The notes under the pieces: model-generated
Databases searched by the model: none
Told to the model about the DNA's origin: nothing
What the model saw: only the letters and a program-made list of their open reading frames with translations
Assembly: GCF_900078315.1 (NCBI RefSeq)
Contig: NZ_FKBS01000029.1
Coordinates: forward strand, 259,758 to 323,757
From: Bordetella ansorpii
Lineage (GTDB): Bacteria; Pseudomonadota; Gammaproteobacteria; Burkholderiales; Burkholderiaceae_B
Reading direction: 5' to 3'
DNA length: 64,000 nt
Part shown: one piece after another, positions 54,915 to 63,564 of the stretch
How the letters are laid out: each line of letters opens with the position of its first letter
How positions within the stretch are numbered: the first letter of the stretch is position 1
Translations under genes and position numbers: made by a program

Positions 54915-55397
54915 ATGTCGAACCTCCGCGCGCGCCTGTCGCCCCGCCTCATCGCCCTTCGCCTGGCCGCCCTGCTAACCCTGGTCCTGCCGGTTGCCGT
55001 CTCGGCGCAAGGCCCCGCTCCCACCGCTCCCCAGGAAAAACTGGCGGTCACGCCCCTGTCGATCGGCATCCATGCCATCCAGGCCGAAGTCGCCGACACC
55101 GAGGAAGAACGCCGCATCGGCCTGATGTTCCGGGAAACCCTGCCCGGCAACGAAGGCATGCTGTTCGTCTTCAACGCCCCCGACGTCCAGTGCTTCTGGA
55201 TGCGCAACACGCGGGTACCGCTATCGACCGCCTTCATCTCGGATGACGGCACCATCGTCAACATCGAAGACATGGCGCCGCAGACCGACACGCCCCATTG
55301 CAGCCGCAAGCCGGTGCGCTACGTGCTGGAAATGGCCCAGGGCTGGTTCGCCGAGCGTGGCCTGAAGGCCAACGTCAAGGTCGACGGACTGCCCTGA
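54915..55397 (+). CDS. DUF192 family secreted protein
   Basis: Exported protein of 160 residues. The signal peptide (LRLAALLTLVLPVAVSAQ) is followed by a DUF192 domain: TEEERRIGLMFRETLPGNEGMLFVF, then FWMRNTRVPLSTAFISDDG and the late PVRYVLEMAQGWFAERGLKAN. The fold is compact and of unknown function. An upstream in-frame TTG at 54876 lacks a ribosome site, so ATG 54915 is used. It is a single gene between two terminators. Confidence 0.9.
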   Translation: MSNLRARLSPRLIALRLAALLTLVLPVAVSAQGPAPTAPQEKLAVTPLSIGIHAIQAEVADTEEERRIGLMFRETLPGNEGMLFVFNAPDVQCFWMRNTRVPLSTAFISDDGTIVNIEDMAPQTDTPHCSRKPVRYVLEMAQGWFAERGLKANVKVDGLP

Positions 55398-55429
55398 CCC
55401 CCTCGCCTGACGCCCGCCCCTTTCTTCGG

Positions 55430-55460
55430 CAGCCCTGGATCGCACCTCCAGGGCTGTTTT
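55430..55460 (+). terminator. Intrinsic terminator of the DUF192 gene
   Basis: CAGCCCTGGA and TCCAGGGCTG pair perfectly around a 7-base loop and are followed by four T. Confidence 0.9.
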
Positions 55461-55504
55461 GCTTTCCGCCTCCCAAAATCTCGGTCTTAGGGTAAGTCCT
55501 GCTA

Positions 55505-55533
55505 ATTTACATACTGATTAGTTGGTATCTTTA
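55505..55533 (+). promoter_or_regulatory. TetR-type operator in the promoter of the hydroxy-acid operon
   Basis: ATTTACATACTGATTAGTTG followed by GTATCTTTA. The same sequence, with three or four differences, lies at 60729-60757 before the TetR gene. TTTACA (55506-55511) could be a -35, with the dyad in the spacer and an AT-rich -10 near 55530. Binding by the TetR protein at 60787 is inferred from the repeat. Confidence 0.65.
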
Positions 55534-55578
55534 TTCCAACGGCAGTTCCACCGATGTTGCACAGGCGGCTTATCCCCC

Positions 55579-56736
55579 ATGTTCCCCAGCGTTGCCGACT
55601 ATCGAGATGCGGCGTTCCGGCGCCTGCCCCGCTTCGCTTTCGACTATCTCGAAGGCGGCGCCGAGGATGGCGACGCCTTGCGGCGCAACATCGACAGCTA
55701 TCGCCGCGTGCTGCTGCAACCGCGCGTGCTGCGTGACCTGACCCGGTGCGAGCTGGATGCCAACTGGTTCGGATGCGCGCAGGCCGCGCCCATGGCGGTC
55801 GGGCCCACCGGACTGAATGGCCTGTTCTGGCACAAGGCCGACGAACTGCTGGCGGCGGCCGCCGCGCGGCACGGCCTGCCCTTCATCCTGTCGACGGCCT
55901 CGACCTCGCTGCTGGAAGATGTGCGCGCGGCGGCGCCCACCGCCGACCTGTGGCTGCAGCTATACGTGCAACAGGAGCGCGGAATCGCCGAGGACGTCAT
56001 GCGCCGAGCGGCCCAGGCGGGCTACCGCTGCCTGCTGCTGACCGTGGACGTGCCGGTGCACGGCAAGCGGGATCACGACCTGCGCAACGGTTTCAGGCTG
56101 CCGGTGCGGCTGAGCCCGAAGCTGGTCCGCGACGTATTGCGCCATCCGGCCTGGGCCTGGCAGATCCTGCGGCACGGCGGCCCGCAACCGGTGAACATCG
56201 CGCGCAGCCTGGGCCAGGCGCCCGAACTGTCGCGCCAGGCCGCCACGCTCAGCCGCGCGATGGACCTGAACCTGCAGTGGCAGGACATCGCCTGGATCCG
56301 CCGCCACTGGAACGGCCCGGTGCTGGTCAAGGGCGTCCAGACCGCCGAGGACGCGCGCCTGGCGCAGCGGCACGGCGCGGACGGCGTCGTGCTGTCCAAC
56401 CACGGCGGCCGTCAACTGGGCAGCGCGATACCGCCGCTGGACCTGGCGCCTGCCGTGCGACAGGCGGTCGGCAAGGCGTTCGGCATCCTCGTGGATGGCG
56501 GCGTGCGGCGCGGCGCGGATGCGATCAAGGCGCTCGGCTGCGGCGCGGATGGCGTGCTGCTGGGCCGGGCCCCGTTGTATGGATTGGCCTGCCAGGGCCG
56601 CCAGGGCGCGGACGACGTGCTGGCGCTGCTGTTGGAAGAGGCCGCCATCTGCCTGCGCCTGCTGGGCTGCAACACGCTGGACGACATCACCGCCGAACAC
56701 GTACGGCAGCTTCCCCTGTCCGCCCTGCCCCACTGA
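55579..56736 (+). CDS. FMN-dependent L-2-hydroxy-acid dehydrogenase (LldD/mandelate type)
   Basis: FMN TIM-barrel oxidase/dehydrogenase of 385 residues. The N-terminal FAFDYLEGGAEDGDALRRN is typical; FMN contacts follow at MAVGPTGLNGL and LQLYVQ. The active-site His is H275 in SNHGGRQL, with FMN-phosphate residues in DGGVRRGADAIKALGCGADGVLLGR. The start at 55579 is the first family-like ATG. It opens a four-gene operon with a D-hydroxy-acid type FAD enzyme, so both hydroxy-acid enantiomers, or two successive hydroxy acids, may be handled. The exact substrate is unknown. Confidence 0.9.
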   Translation: MFPSVADYRDAAFRRLPRFAFDYLEGGAEDGDALRRNIDSYRRVLLQPRVLRDLTRCELDANWFGCAQAAPMAVGPTGLNGLFWHKADELLAAAAARHGLPFILSTASTSLLEDVRAAAPTADLWLQLYVQQERGIAEDVMRRAAQAGYRCLLLTVDVPVHGKRDHDLRNGFRLPVRLSPKLVRDVLRHPAWAWQILRHGGPQPVNIARSLGQAPELSRQAATLSRAMDLNLQWQDIAWIRRHWNGPVLVKGVQTAEDARLAQRHGADGVVLSNHGGRQLGSAIPPLDLAPAVRQAVGKAFGILVDGGVRRGADAIKALGCGADGVLLGRAPLYGLACQGRQGADDVLALLLEEAAICLRLLGCNTLDDITAEHVRQLPLSALPH

Positions 56737-56749
56737 ACCGGAAACCCCG

Positions 56750-58180
56750 ATGCAAGCGCCTTCCTCCCTATTGGCTGAACTGAACACCCTGCTTGGCCCG
56801 GCGGGCGTGGTGACCAATGCCCAGGATGCACAGCCGTATCTGAACGACTGGTGGGGCAAGAGCAAGGGCCACGCGCTGGCGATCGTGCGGCCGGCCGATA
56901 CCGGACAGGTCGCTGCCGTCGTGCAGCTCTGCGCCCGCGCTGGCGTGGCCATCGTGCCGCAAGGCGGCAACACCGGGCTGTGCGGTGGCGCCACCCCGCC
57001 CGGCGGCGATGCGCCCTGCGTGGTGATGGCCCTGTCCCGCATGAACCGGGTGCGCGGCCTGGATCCCTACAACCAGACCATCACGGTGGACGCCGGCTGC
57101 ACGCTGGCCGCCGTGCAGGACGCAGCGGCCAACGCGGACCGCCTGTTTCCCCTGAGCCTGGGCAGCGAAGGCACCTGCCAGATCGGCGGCAACGTCTCCA
57201 CCAATGCCGGCGGCACCGCCGTGCTGCGCTACGGCAACATGCGCGACCTGGTGCTGGGCATCGAGGCCGTGCTGCCCGACGGCACGATCTGGAACGGCCT
57301 GCGCGGCCTGCGCAAGGACAACACCGGCTACGACCTGAAGCAACTGTTCATCGGCGCGGAAGGCACGCTGGGCATCGTGACGGGCGCCGTGCTCAAGCTG
57401 TTCCCCCGGCCCGCCGCGCACGCCACGGCCTGGGCCGCGCTGAAGACGCTGGACCAGGCGCCGCGGCTGCTGGCGCTGGCCCGCTCGGTATGCGGCGAAC
57501 GCATCACCAGTTTCGAGGTGTGCTCCCGCTCGCAACTGGACCTGGTCTACCGGCACGTCGCCGATACCCGCGATCCCTTGAACGGCCAGGGCGAATGGGT
57601 CGCCATGATCGAACTGGCGGACATGCGGGATGCGCAAGCATTGCAGGAACTGCTGGAAGCCGCCATGGGGCAGGCCCTGGAGGACGGCATCGCCGACGAC
57701 GTGGCCATCGCCGCCAGCCAGGCCCAGTCCGACGCCATCTGGCGCATCCGGCACTCGGTGTCCGAGGCCAACGTGCGCGAAGGCCACAGCGTGTCGCACG
57801 ACATCTCGGTGCCCTTGTCCGCCATCGGCGACTTCACCCGGCAGGCCGACGAGGCGCTGGCGCCGCTGCGGGAAGGCGGCAGCCGGCTGGTCGTCGGCCA
57901 CGTCGGCGACGGCAACCTGCACTACATCCTGCTGTTTCCGCATGCGGTCTGGGAAGCCTTGCCGGCCGGACAGCGGGCAGACCGCGCCGCGGCCATCACG
58001 GCCATCGTGCAGCGCACCGCGCTGTCGCTGGGCGGCAGCATCAGCGCCGAGCACGGCATCGGCGTCGCGCACCGCGAGGAACTGCGCCATGCCAAGCCGG
58101 CGGCCGAACTGGCCATGATGCGCGCGGTGAAGCGCGCCCTCGACCCGCAAGGCCTCATGAACCCCGGCAAGCTGCTGTAA
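56750..58180 (+). CDS. FAD-linked D-2-hydroxy-acid dehydrogenase (D-lactate/D-2-hydroxyglutarate type)
   Basis: A 476-residue FAD enzyme of the VAO fold. The FAD domain has PQGGNTGLCGGATP, LGSEGTCQIGGNVSTNAGG and FIGAEGTLGIVTGAVL. The C-terminal cap/metal domain has GHVGDGNLHY and ISAEHGIG. It converts a D-2-hydroxy acid to the 2-oxo acid, passing electrons to a quinone or flavoprotein. It starts 13 bases after the FMN gene. Human D2HGDH and bacterial Dld2-type proteins are close relatives by motif. Confidence 0.9.
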   Translation: MQAPSSLLAELNTLLGPAGVVTNAQDAQPYLNDWWGKSKGHALAIVRPADTGQVAAVVQLCARAGVAIVPQGGNTGLCGGATPPGGDAPCVVMALSRMNRVRGLDPYNQTITVDAGCTLAAVQDAAANADRLFPLSLGSEGTCQIGGNVSTNAGGTAVLRYGNMRDLVLGIEAVLPDGTIWNGLRGLRKDNTGYDLKQLFIGAEGTLGIVTGAVLKLFPRPAAHATAWAALKTLDQAPRLLALARSVCGERITSFEVCSRSQLDLVYRHVADTRDPLNGQGEWVAMIELADMRDAQALQELLEAAMGQALEDGIADDVAIAASQAQSDAIWRIRHSVSEANVREGHSVSHDISVPLSAIGDFTRQADEALAPLREGGSRLVVGHVGDGNLHYILLFPHAVWEALPAGQRADRAAAITAIVQRTALSLGGSISAEHGIGVAHREELRHAKPAAELAMMRAVKRALDPQGLMNPGKLL

Positions 58181-58212
58181 GCCGGCAACGCCCCCTTTTC
58201 CTGGACCAAGCC

Positions 58213-59136
58213 ATGACACTGGACGCCTCGCAACTCACCGGCATGTACCCCGCGCTGCCCACGCCGTTCCGGCCGGACGGCGGCGTGGACGAACCCAGGC
58301 TGGAGCGCCTGGCTGACCGCCTGATCGGCGCTGGCGCATCCGGCCTGGTGCCGATCGGCGGCACCGGCGAGTACACCGCGATGTCGCCCGATGCCCGCAC
58401 CCAGGCCGTCGCCGCCACCGTGCGCGCCGCGCGCGGGCGCGTCCCCGTCGTGGCCGGGGTCCTGTCGCCCGGTTATGCCGAGGCCCTGTCGGCCGGACAG
58501 GCCTTCATGCAGGCGGGTGCGGACGGCCTGCTGCTGATCACGCCGTTCTATGCGCGGCCCACTGCCGCCACGCTGCGCGCGTACTTCAGGAAATACGCCG
58601 CCGAGTCCGGGGCGCCCCTGCTGCTGTACGACATCGGCGCCCGCACCGGCGTGAGCGTGACGCCCGAAATGGTCGCGGACCTGGCGGACGACGGCAGCAT
58701 CATCGGCATGAAAGCCTGCAACACCGACCTGAATCACTTCGAGCGCATCGTCCGGCTGACCGGCCGGCGCATCGCCCTGCTGTCGGGCGACGACTACCTG
58801 TACCCCGCGCATGCGCAACTGGGCGCGCACGGCGGCATCCTGGCCTCGTCGGTGCTGCTGCCCCGCTACTGGGACCAGATCGCCCGCCTGGCGCGCGACG
58901 GCGACCATGCCGGCGCGCAGCGCGGCCGGGCCAGGATCCTGCCGCTGCTCGACGCCCTGTTCGCCCAGACCAATCCCGGACCGTTGAAGGCCGCCCTGCG
59001 CCTGAACGGCATGGAGTTCGGGGACGTGGTGCTGCCGCTGGCCCCGCCCGACGACATCGCGGTCCGCCGCCTGCAATCGCTGATGCTGGAACTGGCCTCG
59101 GCGGGCGTGGACGACCTTGCCGGCATGACCCACTGA
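58213..59136 (+). CDS. DapA/NAL-family lyase
   Basis: TIM-barrel class I aldolase of 307 residues. The substrate loop is IGGTGEYTAMSP (about residues 48-60), the proton-relay Tyr is Y139 in LLYDIG, and the Schiff-base lysine is K167 in IGMKACN. The GGTGEY form, not the GTTGE of true DapA, fits dehydratase or aldolase relatives such as those acting on oxo acids. With hydroxy-acid dehydrogenases and an aldehyde dehydrogenase around it, a catabolic role is likely and lysine biosynthesis unlikely. Confidence 0.88.
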   Translation: MTLDASQLTGMYPALPTPFRPDGGVDEPRLERLADRLIGAGASGLVPIGGTGEYTAMSPDARTQAVAATVRAARGRVPVVAGVLSPGYAEALSAGQAFMQAGADGLLLITPFYARPTAATLRAYFRKYAAESGAPLLLYDIGARTGVSVTPEMVADLADDGSIIGMKACNTDLNHFERIVRLTGRRIALLSGDDYLYPAHAQLGAHGGILASSVLLPRYWDQIARLARDGDHAGAQRGRARILPLLDALFAQTNPGPLKAALRLNGMEFGDVVLPLAPPDDIAVRRLQSLMLELASAGVDDLAGMTH

Positions 59137-59184
59137 CCATCCGCGCCACGCGCTTCCGATAGATAAACCCGCGAGCCCATCACG

Positions 59185-60690
59185 ATGACCCAGATCCCGA
59201 CATCCGCCTCGATCCTGAACCACTTCGGCATCGACGCCGCCCACGGCCACGACATCGAGTCCCATTCGCCCATCGACGGCGCACTGATCGCCAGCGTGGC
59301 ATCCACCCCCGTGGGCGACGTCGATGGCATCGTCCTGAACGCCCAGCGCGCCCATGAAGCCTGGCGCAACGTGCCGGCGCCGCGCCGCGGCGAACTGATA
59401 CGCCTGCTCGGCGAGGAACTGCGCGCCAACAAGGCCGAGCTGGGCAGCCTGGTGTCGCTGGAAGCCGGCAAGATCCTGACGGAAGGCCAGGGCGAAGTGC
59501 AGGAGATGATCGACATCTGCGACTTCGCCGTCGGCCTGTCGCGCCAGTTGTACGGCCTGACCATCGCCTCGGAGCGCCCTGGCCACCGCATGATGGAGAC
59601 GTGGCATCCACTGGGCGTGGTCGGCGTCATCAGCGCCTTCAACTTCCCGGTGGCCGTGTGGTCGTGGAACTTCGCGCTGGCCATCGTGTGCGGCAACGCC
59701 ATGGTGTGGAAACCTTCCGAGAAGACCCCGCTGACCGCCATCGCCTGCCAGCGCCTGTTCGAACGCGCGGCCAAACGCTTCGGCGACGCGCCCGACGGCC
59801 TGTCGCAGCTCGTGCAGGGCGAGCGCGGCGTGGGCGAGGCGCTGGTGGATCACCCTCGCGTGGCGCTGGTCTCGGCCACGGGCAGCACGCGCATGGGCCG
59901 CGAGGTCGGCCCGCGCGTCGCCGCGCGCTTCGGCCGCAGCCTGCTGGAACTGGGCGGCAACAACGCCGTGATCGTCTGCCCTTCCGCCGATCTGGACCTG
60001 GCCCTGCGCGGCATCCTGTTCGCGGCGGTCGGCACGGCCGGCCAACGCTGCACCACCACGCGCCGCCTGATCGTGCACGCCAGCGTGCGCGACACGTTGC
60101 TGCAAAAGCTGAAGAAAGCCTACGGCTCGCTGCCCATCGGCCACCCCATGGCTTCGGGCACGCTGGTGGGACCGCTGATCGACCAGCAGGCCTACGAGGC
60201 CATGCAGCAGGCCCTGGCCGATGCCCGCGAACAGGGCGGCGCGGTGCACGGCGGCGAACGCGTCATGGTGGGCGGCGCCGAAGGGGCGTACTACGTGAAA
60301 CCGGCCATCGTCGAAATGCCCGCCCAGACCGATGCCGTTCGCCGCGAGACCTTCGCGCCCATCCTGTACGTGATGAGCTACGAACAATTCGACGATGCGC
60401 TGGCCATGCACAACGGCGTGCCGCAGGGGCTGTCCTCGGCCGTCTTCACCAATGATCTGCGCGAGGCCGAACGCTTCCTGTCCGGATCGGGTTCGGATTG
60501 CGGCATCAGCAACGTCAACCTGGGCACCTCCGGCGCCGAGATCGGCGGCGCATTCGGCGGCGAGAAGGAAACCGGCGGCGGCCGCGAATCGGGCTCGGAT
60601 GCCTGGCGCAACTACATGCGCCGCGCCACCAGCACCATCAACTACTCGACCGAGCTGCCGCTGGCCCAGGGCGTGCGCTTCGACGTCTGA
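59185..60690 (+). CDS. ALDH7-family aldehyde dehydrogenase (aminoadipate-semialdehyde type)
   Basis: NAD(P)-dependent enzyme of 501 residues. The cofactor stretch is FNFPVAVWSWNFALAIVCGN, the general base lies in LLELGGNN, and the nucleophile is C289 in GTAGQRCTTTRR. The C-terminal GGAFGGEKETGGGRESGSD is characteristic of ALDH7 (AmaB/antiquitin), whose usual substrate is 2-aminoadipate 6-semialdehyde from lysine. The other three genes are not a standard lysine pathway, so a related omega-semialdehyde is equally possible. It ends the operon 26 bases before the hairpin/operator region. Confidence 0.9.
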   Translation: MTQIPTSASILNHFGIDAAHGHDIESHSPIDGALIASVASTPVGDVDGIVLNAQRAHEAWRNVPAPRRGELIRLLGEELRANKAELGSLVSLEAGKILTEGQGEVQEMIDICDFAVGLSRQLYGLTIASERPGHRMMETWHPLGVVGVISAFNFPVAVWSWNFALAIVCGNAMVWKPSEKTPLTAIACQRLFERAAKRFGDAPDGLSQLVQGERGVGEALVDHPRVALVSATGSTRMGREVGPRVAARFGRSLLELGGNNAVIVCPSADLDLALRGILFAAVGTAGQRCTTTRRLIVHASVRDTLLQKLKKAYGSLPIGHPMASGTLVGPLIDQQAYEAMQQALADAREQGGAVHGGERVMVGGAEGAYYVKPAIVEMPAQTDAVRRETFAPILYVMSYEQFDDALAMHNGVPQGLSSAVFTNDLREAERFLSGSGSDCGISNVNLGTSGAEIGGAFGGEKETGGGRESGSDAWRNYMRRATSTINYSTELPLAQGVRFDV

Positions 60691-60716
60691 TCGACACCAA
60701 CCCTGCCCGGATAAAC

Positions 60717-60778
60717 CCTGGCTTTATCATTTACATACTGACTAATTAGTATTTTTAAAACATCACGATAAAGCCAGG
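60717..60778 (+). promoter_or_regulatory. Operator inside a 12-base inverted repeat overlapping a ribosome site
   Basis: CCTGGCTTTATC at 60717-60728 and its perfect complement at 60767-60778 enclose TTTACATACTGACTAATTAG and TATTTTTA, the second copy of the operator seen at 55505. The right arm covers part of the AGGAG ribosome site of the TetR gene. In read-through mRNA the hairpin would hide that site; mRNA started inside the loop would leave it free. Confidence 0.7.
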
Positions 60779-60786
60779 AGATGCCC

Positions 60787-61416
60787 ATGGAACCCCAAGT
60801 GAAGACGCGCAGGACCCAGGCGGACCGCAGCAATGCGGCCCGCGCGTCGCTGGTGGAGGCCACCGTGGTGTTGTTGAGCGAAGAAGGTTTCGCCCGCACC
60901 ACCACGGCTGCGATCGCCAAGCGCGCCAACGTCACGACCGGCGCGCTGCACCACCATTTCCCCACCAAGGAAAGCCTGTTCGTCGCCGTGCTCGACCAGT
61001 TGACTGTCGAGGCGCTGGAGCTGTTCTCCATGCTGACGGACAAGAACCGGCAGCCCAAGGCCGCCGCCGCCCTGCTGGTCGACACCTTGTGGAATCTGTA
61101 CGGCAGCAAGCGGTATTGGGCGGTGTGGGAGATCAACATGGGCTTTCGCCACGACGGCGCCATGCACGCCGTCATCGTCGAGCACCGCCAGAACACCCGT
61201 ACGGCGATGGAACAGGCCATCCAGTCGAATCCGCAACTGCGCGAGACGACCCGCAAGGCCCTGTTCGCGCGCATGAACTTCATCCTGTCGGCCATGCGCG
61301 GCATCTTCCTGGACACCTTCTTCGCGGGCCACGAGAACCGCAGGCTCGACCAGCAACTGAACGTACTCAAGCAGGAGCTGGCCTGGGAGTTGTCCAAAGC
61401 GCAGGAAAAGCAGTAG
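60787..61416 (+). CDS. TetR/AcrR-family regulator of the hydroxy-acid/ABC locus
   Basis: Regulator of 209 residues with an N-terminal helix-turn-helix (about 15-65, TTTAAIAKRANVTTGALHHHF) and a helical effector domain. The ATG at 60781 sits directly on the ribosome site with no spacing; the ATG at 60787 has AGGAG six bases upstream and is preferred. Operator copies before the upstream operon and before this gene imply control of both the enzymes and the ABC transporter downstream. Confidence 0.9.
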   Translation: MEPQVKTRRTQADRSNAARASLVEATVVLLSEEGFARTTTAAIAKRANVTTGALHHHFPTKESLFVAVLDQLTVEALELFSMLTDKNRQPKAAAALLVDTLWNLYGSKRYWAVWEINMGFRHDGAMHAVIVEHRQNTRTAMEQAIQSNPQLRETTRKALFARMNFILSAMRGIFLDTFFAGHENRRLDQQLNVLKQELAWELSKAQEKQ

Positions 61417-61462
61417 CAGACGCGGCGCGAAGCCGCGCGCAAAACATCACAAGGGAATCGGC

Positions 61463-62689
61463 ATGCAAGCGAACCACCTTGCCCCGGCAGCGGGGCCAGT
61501 TGTATCCAGGCAGTTGACGTTGGACGGCATCAGCAAGCGTTTCAAGGGTACCGTCGCCCTGCAACAGATCTCGTTGGCGGTGCAGCCCGGCGAGCTGATT
61601 TCCCTGCTGGGGCCCTCGGGCTGCGGCAAGACGACCACGCTGCGGCTGGTCGCCGGCTTCGAGTTTCCCGACGAGGGCGCCGTGCGCATCGACGGCGAGG
61701 ACATCTCGCACCTGCCGCCCAACAAGCGCGGCCTGGGCATGGTATTCCAGAACTACAGCCTGTTCCCGCACCTGACCGTGGCGCAGAACATCGGCTTCGG
61801 CCTGAAGATGGCCGGCGCGCCGCGCGAGCGCATCGCCAGCGAGGTGCGGCGCATGCTGGACACGGTGCGGCTGGGCGACTACGGCGACCGCGCCATCACG
61901 CAGTTGTCCGGCGGCCAGCAGCAGCGCGTGGCCCTGGCGCGCGCCATCGTCACCAATCCTTCGGTGCTGCTGCTGGACGAGCCGCTGGGCGCGCTGGACA
62001 AGAACCTGCGCGAGGACATGCAGTTCGAGATCCGCAAGCTGCAGCAGGACCTGGGCATCACCAGCGTGATGGTCACGCACGACCAGGAAGAGGCCATGAC
62101 CATGAGCGACCGCATCGTGGTGATGAGCCAGGGCCGCATCCTGCAGATCGGCAAGCCGGACGAGGTGTACGACCAGCCCCGCACGCGCTTCGTCGCCGAG
62201 TTCCTGGGCACCGCGAATATCCTGGCCTGCCGCCTGGAGAACGCCACCGGCAACCGGCTGGAGTTCTCCGTGCTGCGCCAGGATGCCGCGCCCAGCGGCG
62301 CGCGCACCCAGCAGACCGCGCATCGCATTTGCCTGAACGGCGAGGCCCTGCCCGCCTGGCTGCGTGCCGGCGCCATCGCGGAGATCGCGATCCGCCCCGA
62401 GAAGCTGCGCATCGGCGCGGGCAACGGCCCGTCGCTGACCGGCACGGTGCTGCAGCACGTGTTCCGCGGCGCGCAGCATTCGTACAAGGTCGAGGTATCC
62501 GCGATAGGCGCCACGCTGACCGTCAACCAGGCCGCCGACACGCGCCGGGGTGCGGCCCATGCGCCCGGCGATACGATCCCCCTGTCGTTCGACGAGGACG
62601 CCGCGATCCTGCTGCATCCCGAGGACGTGGCCGCGCAGGCCCAGGCCGAGTGCGCGGATATCGCCCATCCCGAACGCAAGGCGGCCTGA
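61463..62689 (+). CDS. Polyamine-type ABC transporter ATPase (second system)
   Basis: ATPase of 408 residues: Walker A GPSGCGKTTTLRLVAG, Q-loop VFQNYSLFPHLTV, signature LSGGQQQRVALARAI, Walker B LLLDEPLGALD, switch His VTHDQEEAM, followed by a long C-terminal TOBE-type region (about 255-395). It is some 40-60 residues longer than the paralogue at 38116. It is preceded by the TetR gene and followed after two bases by a permease, so the ligand should be the substrate of the neighbouring dehydrogenase operon. Confidence 0.92.
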   Translation: MQANHLAPAAGPVVSRQLTLDGISKRFKGTVALQQISLAVQPGELISLLGPSGCGKTTTLRLVAGFEFPDEGAVRIDGEDISHLPPNKRGLGMVFQNYSLFPHLTVAQNIGFGLKMAGAPRERIASEVRRMLDTVRLGDYGDRAITQLSGGQQQRVALARAIVTNPSVLLLDEPLGALDKNLREDMQFEIRKLQQDLGITSVMVTHDQEEAMTMSDRIVVMSQGRILQIGKPDEVYDQPRTRFVAEFLGTANILACRLENATGNRLEFSVLRQDAAPSGARTQQTAHRICLNGEALPAWLRAGAIAEIAIRPEKLRIGAGNGPSLTGTVLQHVFRGAQHSYKVEVSAIGATLTVNQAADTRRGAAHAPGDTIPLSFDEDAAILLHPEDVAAQAQAECADIAHPERKAA

Positions 62690-62691
62690 GC

Positions 62692-63564
62692 ATGTCCTCC
62701 GCCCTCGCCTCCGACATCATGGCCGCGCGTCCCGCCCGCCCGCCACGCAGCCGCCGCTGGCTGCTGATCCTGCCCGCGCTGGCTTTCCTGGCCCTGTTCT
62801 TCGCGCTGCCGCTGCTGCAGAACGCGCAGCGCAGCCTCGAACCGCAATCCGGCGGCATGTTCGCCAACTACGCCAAGCTGCTGACCGACAGCTATTACCT
62901 GGGCGTGGTGAAGGAAACCCTGGTGGTCAGCTTCAACACCACCGTACTGGCCCTGGTGGTGGGCTATCCCATCGCCTACTACATGGTGCGCCGTGCCGGC
63001 CGCATGGCCCTGCCCCTGCTGTTCCTGCTGGTGGCGCCGCTGCTGACGTCCATCATCATGCGCACGTTCGGCTGGCGCGTGCTGTTCGCCCGCCGCGGCA
63101 TCGTCAACGACGCCCTGCTGTCCACCGGCTTGATCGACAAGCCGCTGAACCTGCTGAACGGGCCGTTCTCGGTCTACGTGGGCCAGGTGCACGTGCTGGT
63201 GCCCTTCATGGTGCTGTCCATCATTCCGGTGCTGCGCGCGGTCGATACGCGACTGGAGGAATCGGCGCGCGTGCTGGGCGCCGGCGCGCTGCGGACCTTC
63301 CTGACCGTGACGCTGCCCCTGTCCAAGGACGGCATCGTCACCGGCGTGATCCTGGTCTTCATGCTGAGCACCGGCAGTTTCATCACGCAACTGCTGCTGG
63401 GCAATGGCTCGGTGGTCACGCTGCCGCTGCTGATCTTCCAGCAGTTTTCGTTGACGCAGGACCTGGGCCTGGCATCGGCCATGGGCAACCTGCTGCTGAT
63501 GATCGTGCTGGCCTGCCTGTTCGTGCAACTGCGCCTGACCGACGGCAAGCGAGGCGCCCGATGA
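62692..63564 (+). CDS. Polyamine-type ABC permease (PotB-like, second system)
   Basis: Permease of 290 residues with six helices and an EAA loop EESARVLGAGALRTFLTVTL near residue 195. The start MSSALASDIMAARPARPP follows the ATPase stop by two bases. Its stop overlaps the next permease start in an ATGA junction. Confidence 0.91.
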   Translation: MSSALASDIMAARPARPPRSRRWLLILPALAFLALFFALPLLQNAQRSLEPQSGGMFANYAKLLTDSYYLGVVKETLVVSFNTTVLALVVGYPIAYYMVRRAGRMALPLLFLLVAPLLTSIIMRTFGWRVLFARRGIVNDALLSTGLIDKPLNLLNGPFSVYVGQVHVLVPFMVLSIIPVLRAVDTRLEESARVLGAGALRTFLTVTLPLSKDGIVTGVILVFMLSTGSFITQLLLGNGSVVTLPLLIFQQFSLTQDLGLASAMGNLLLMIVLACLFVQLRLTDGKRGAR

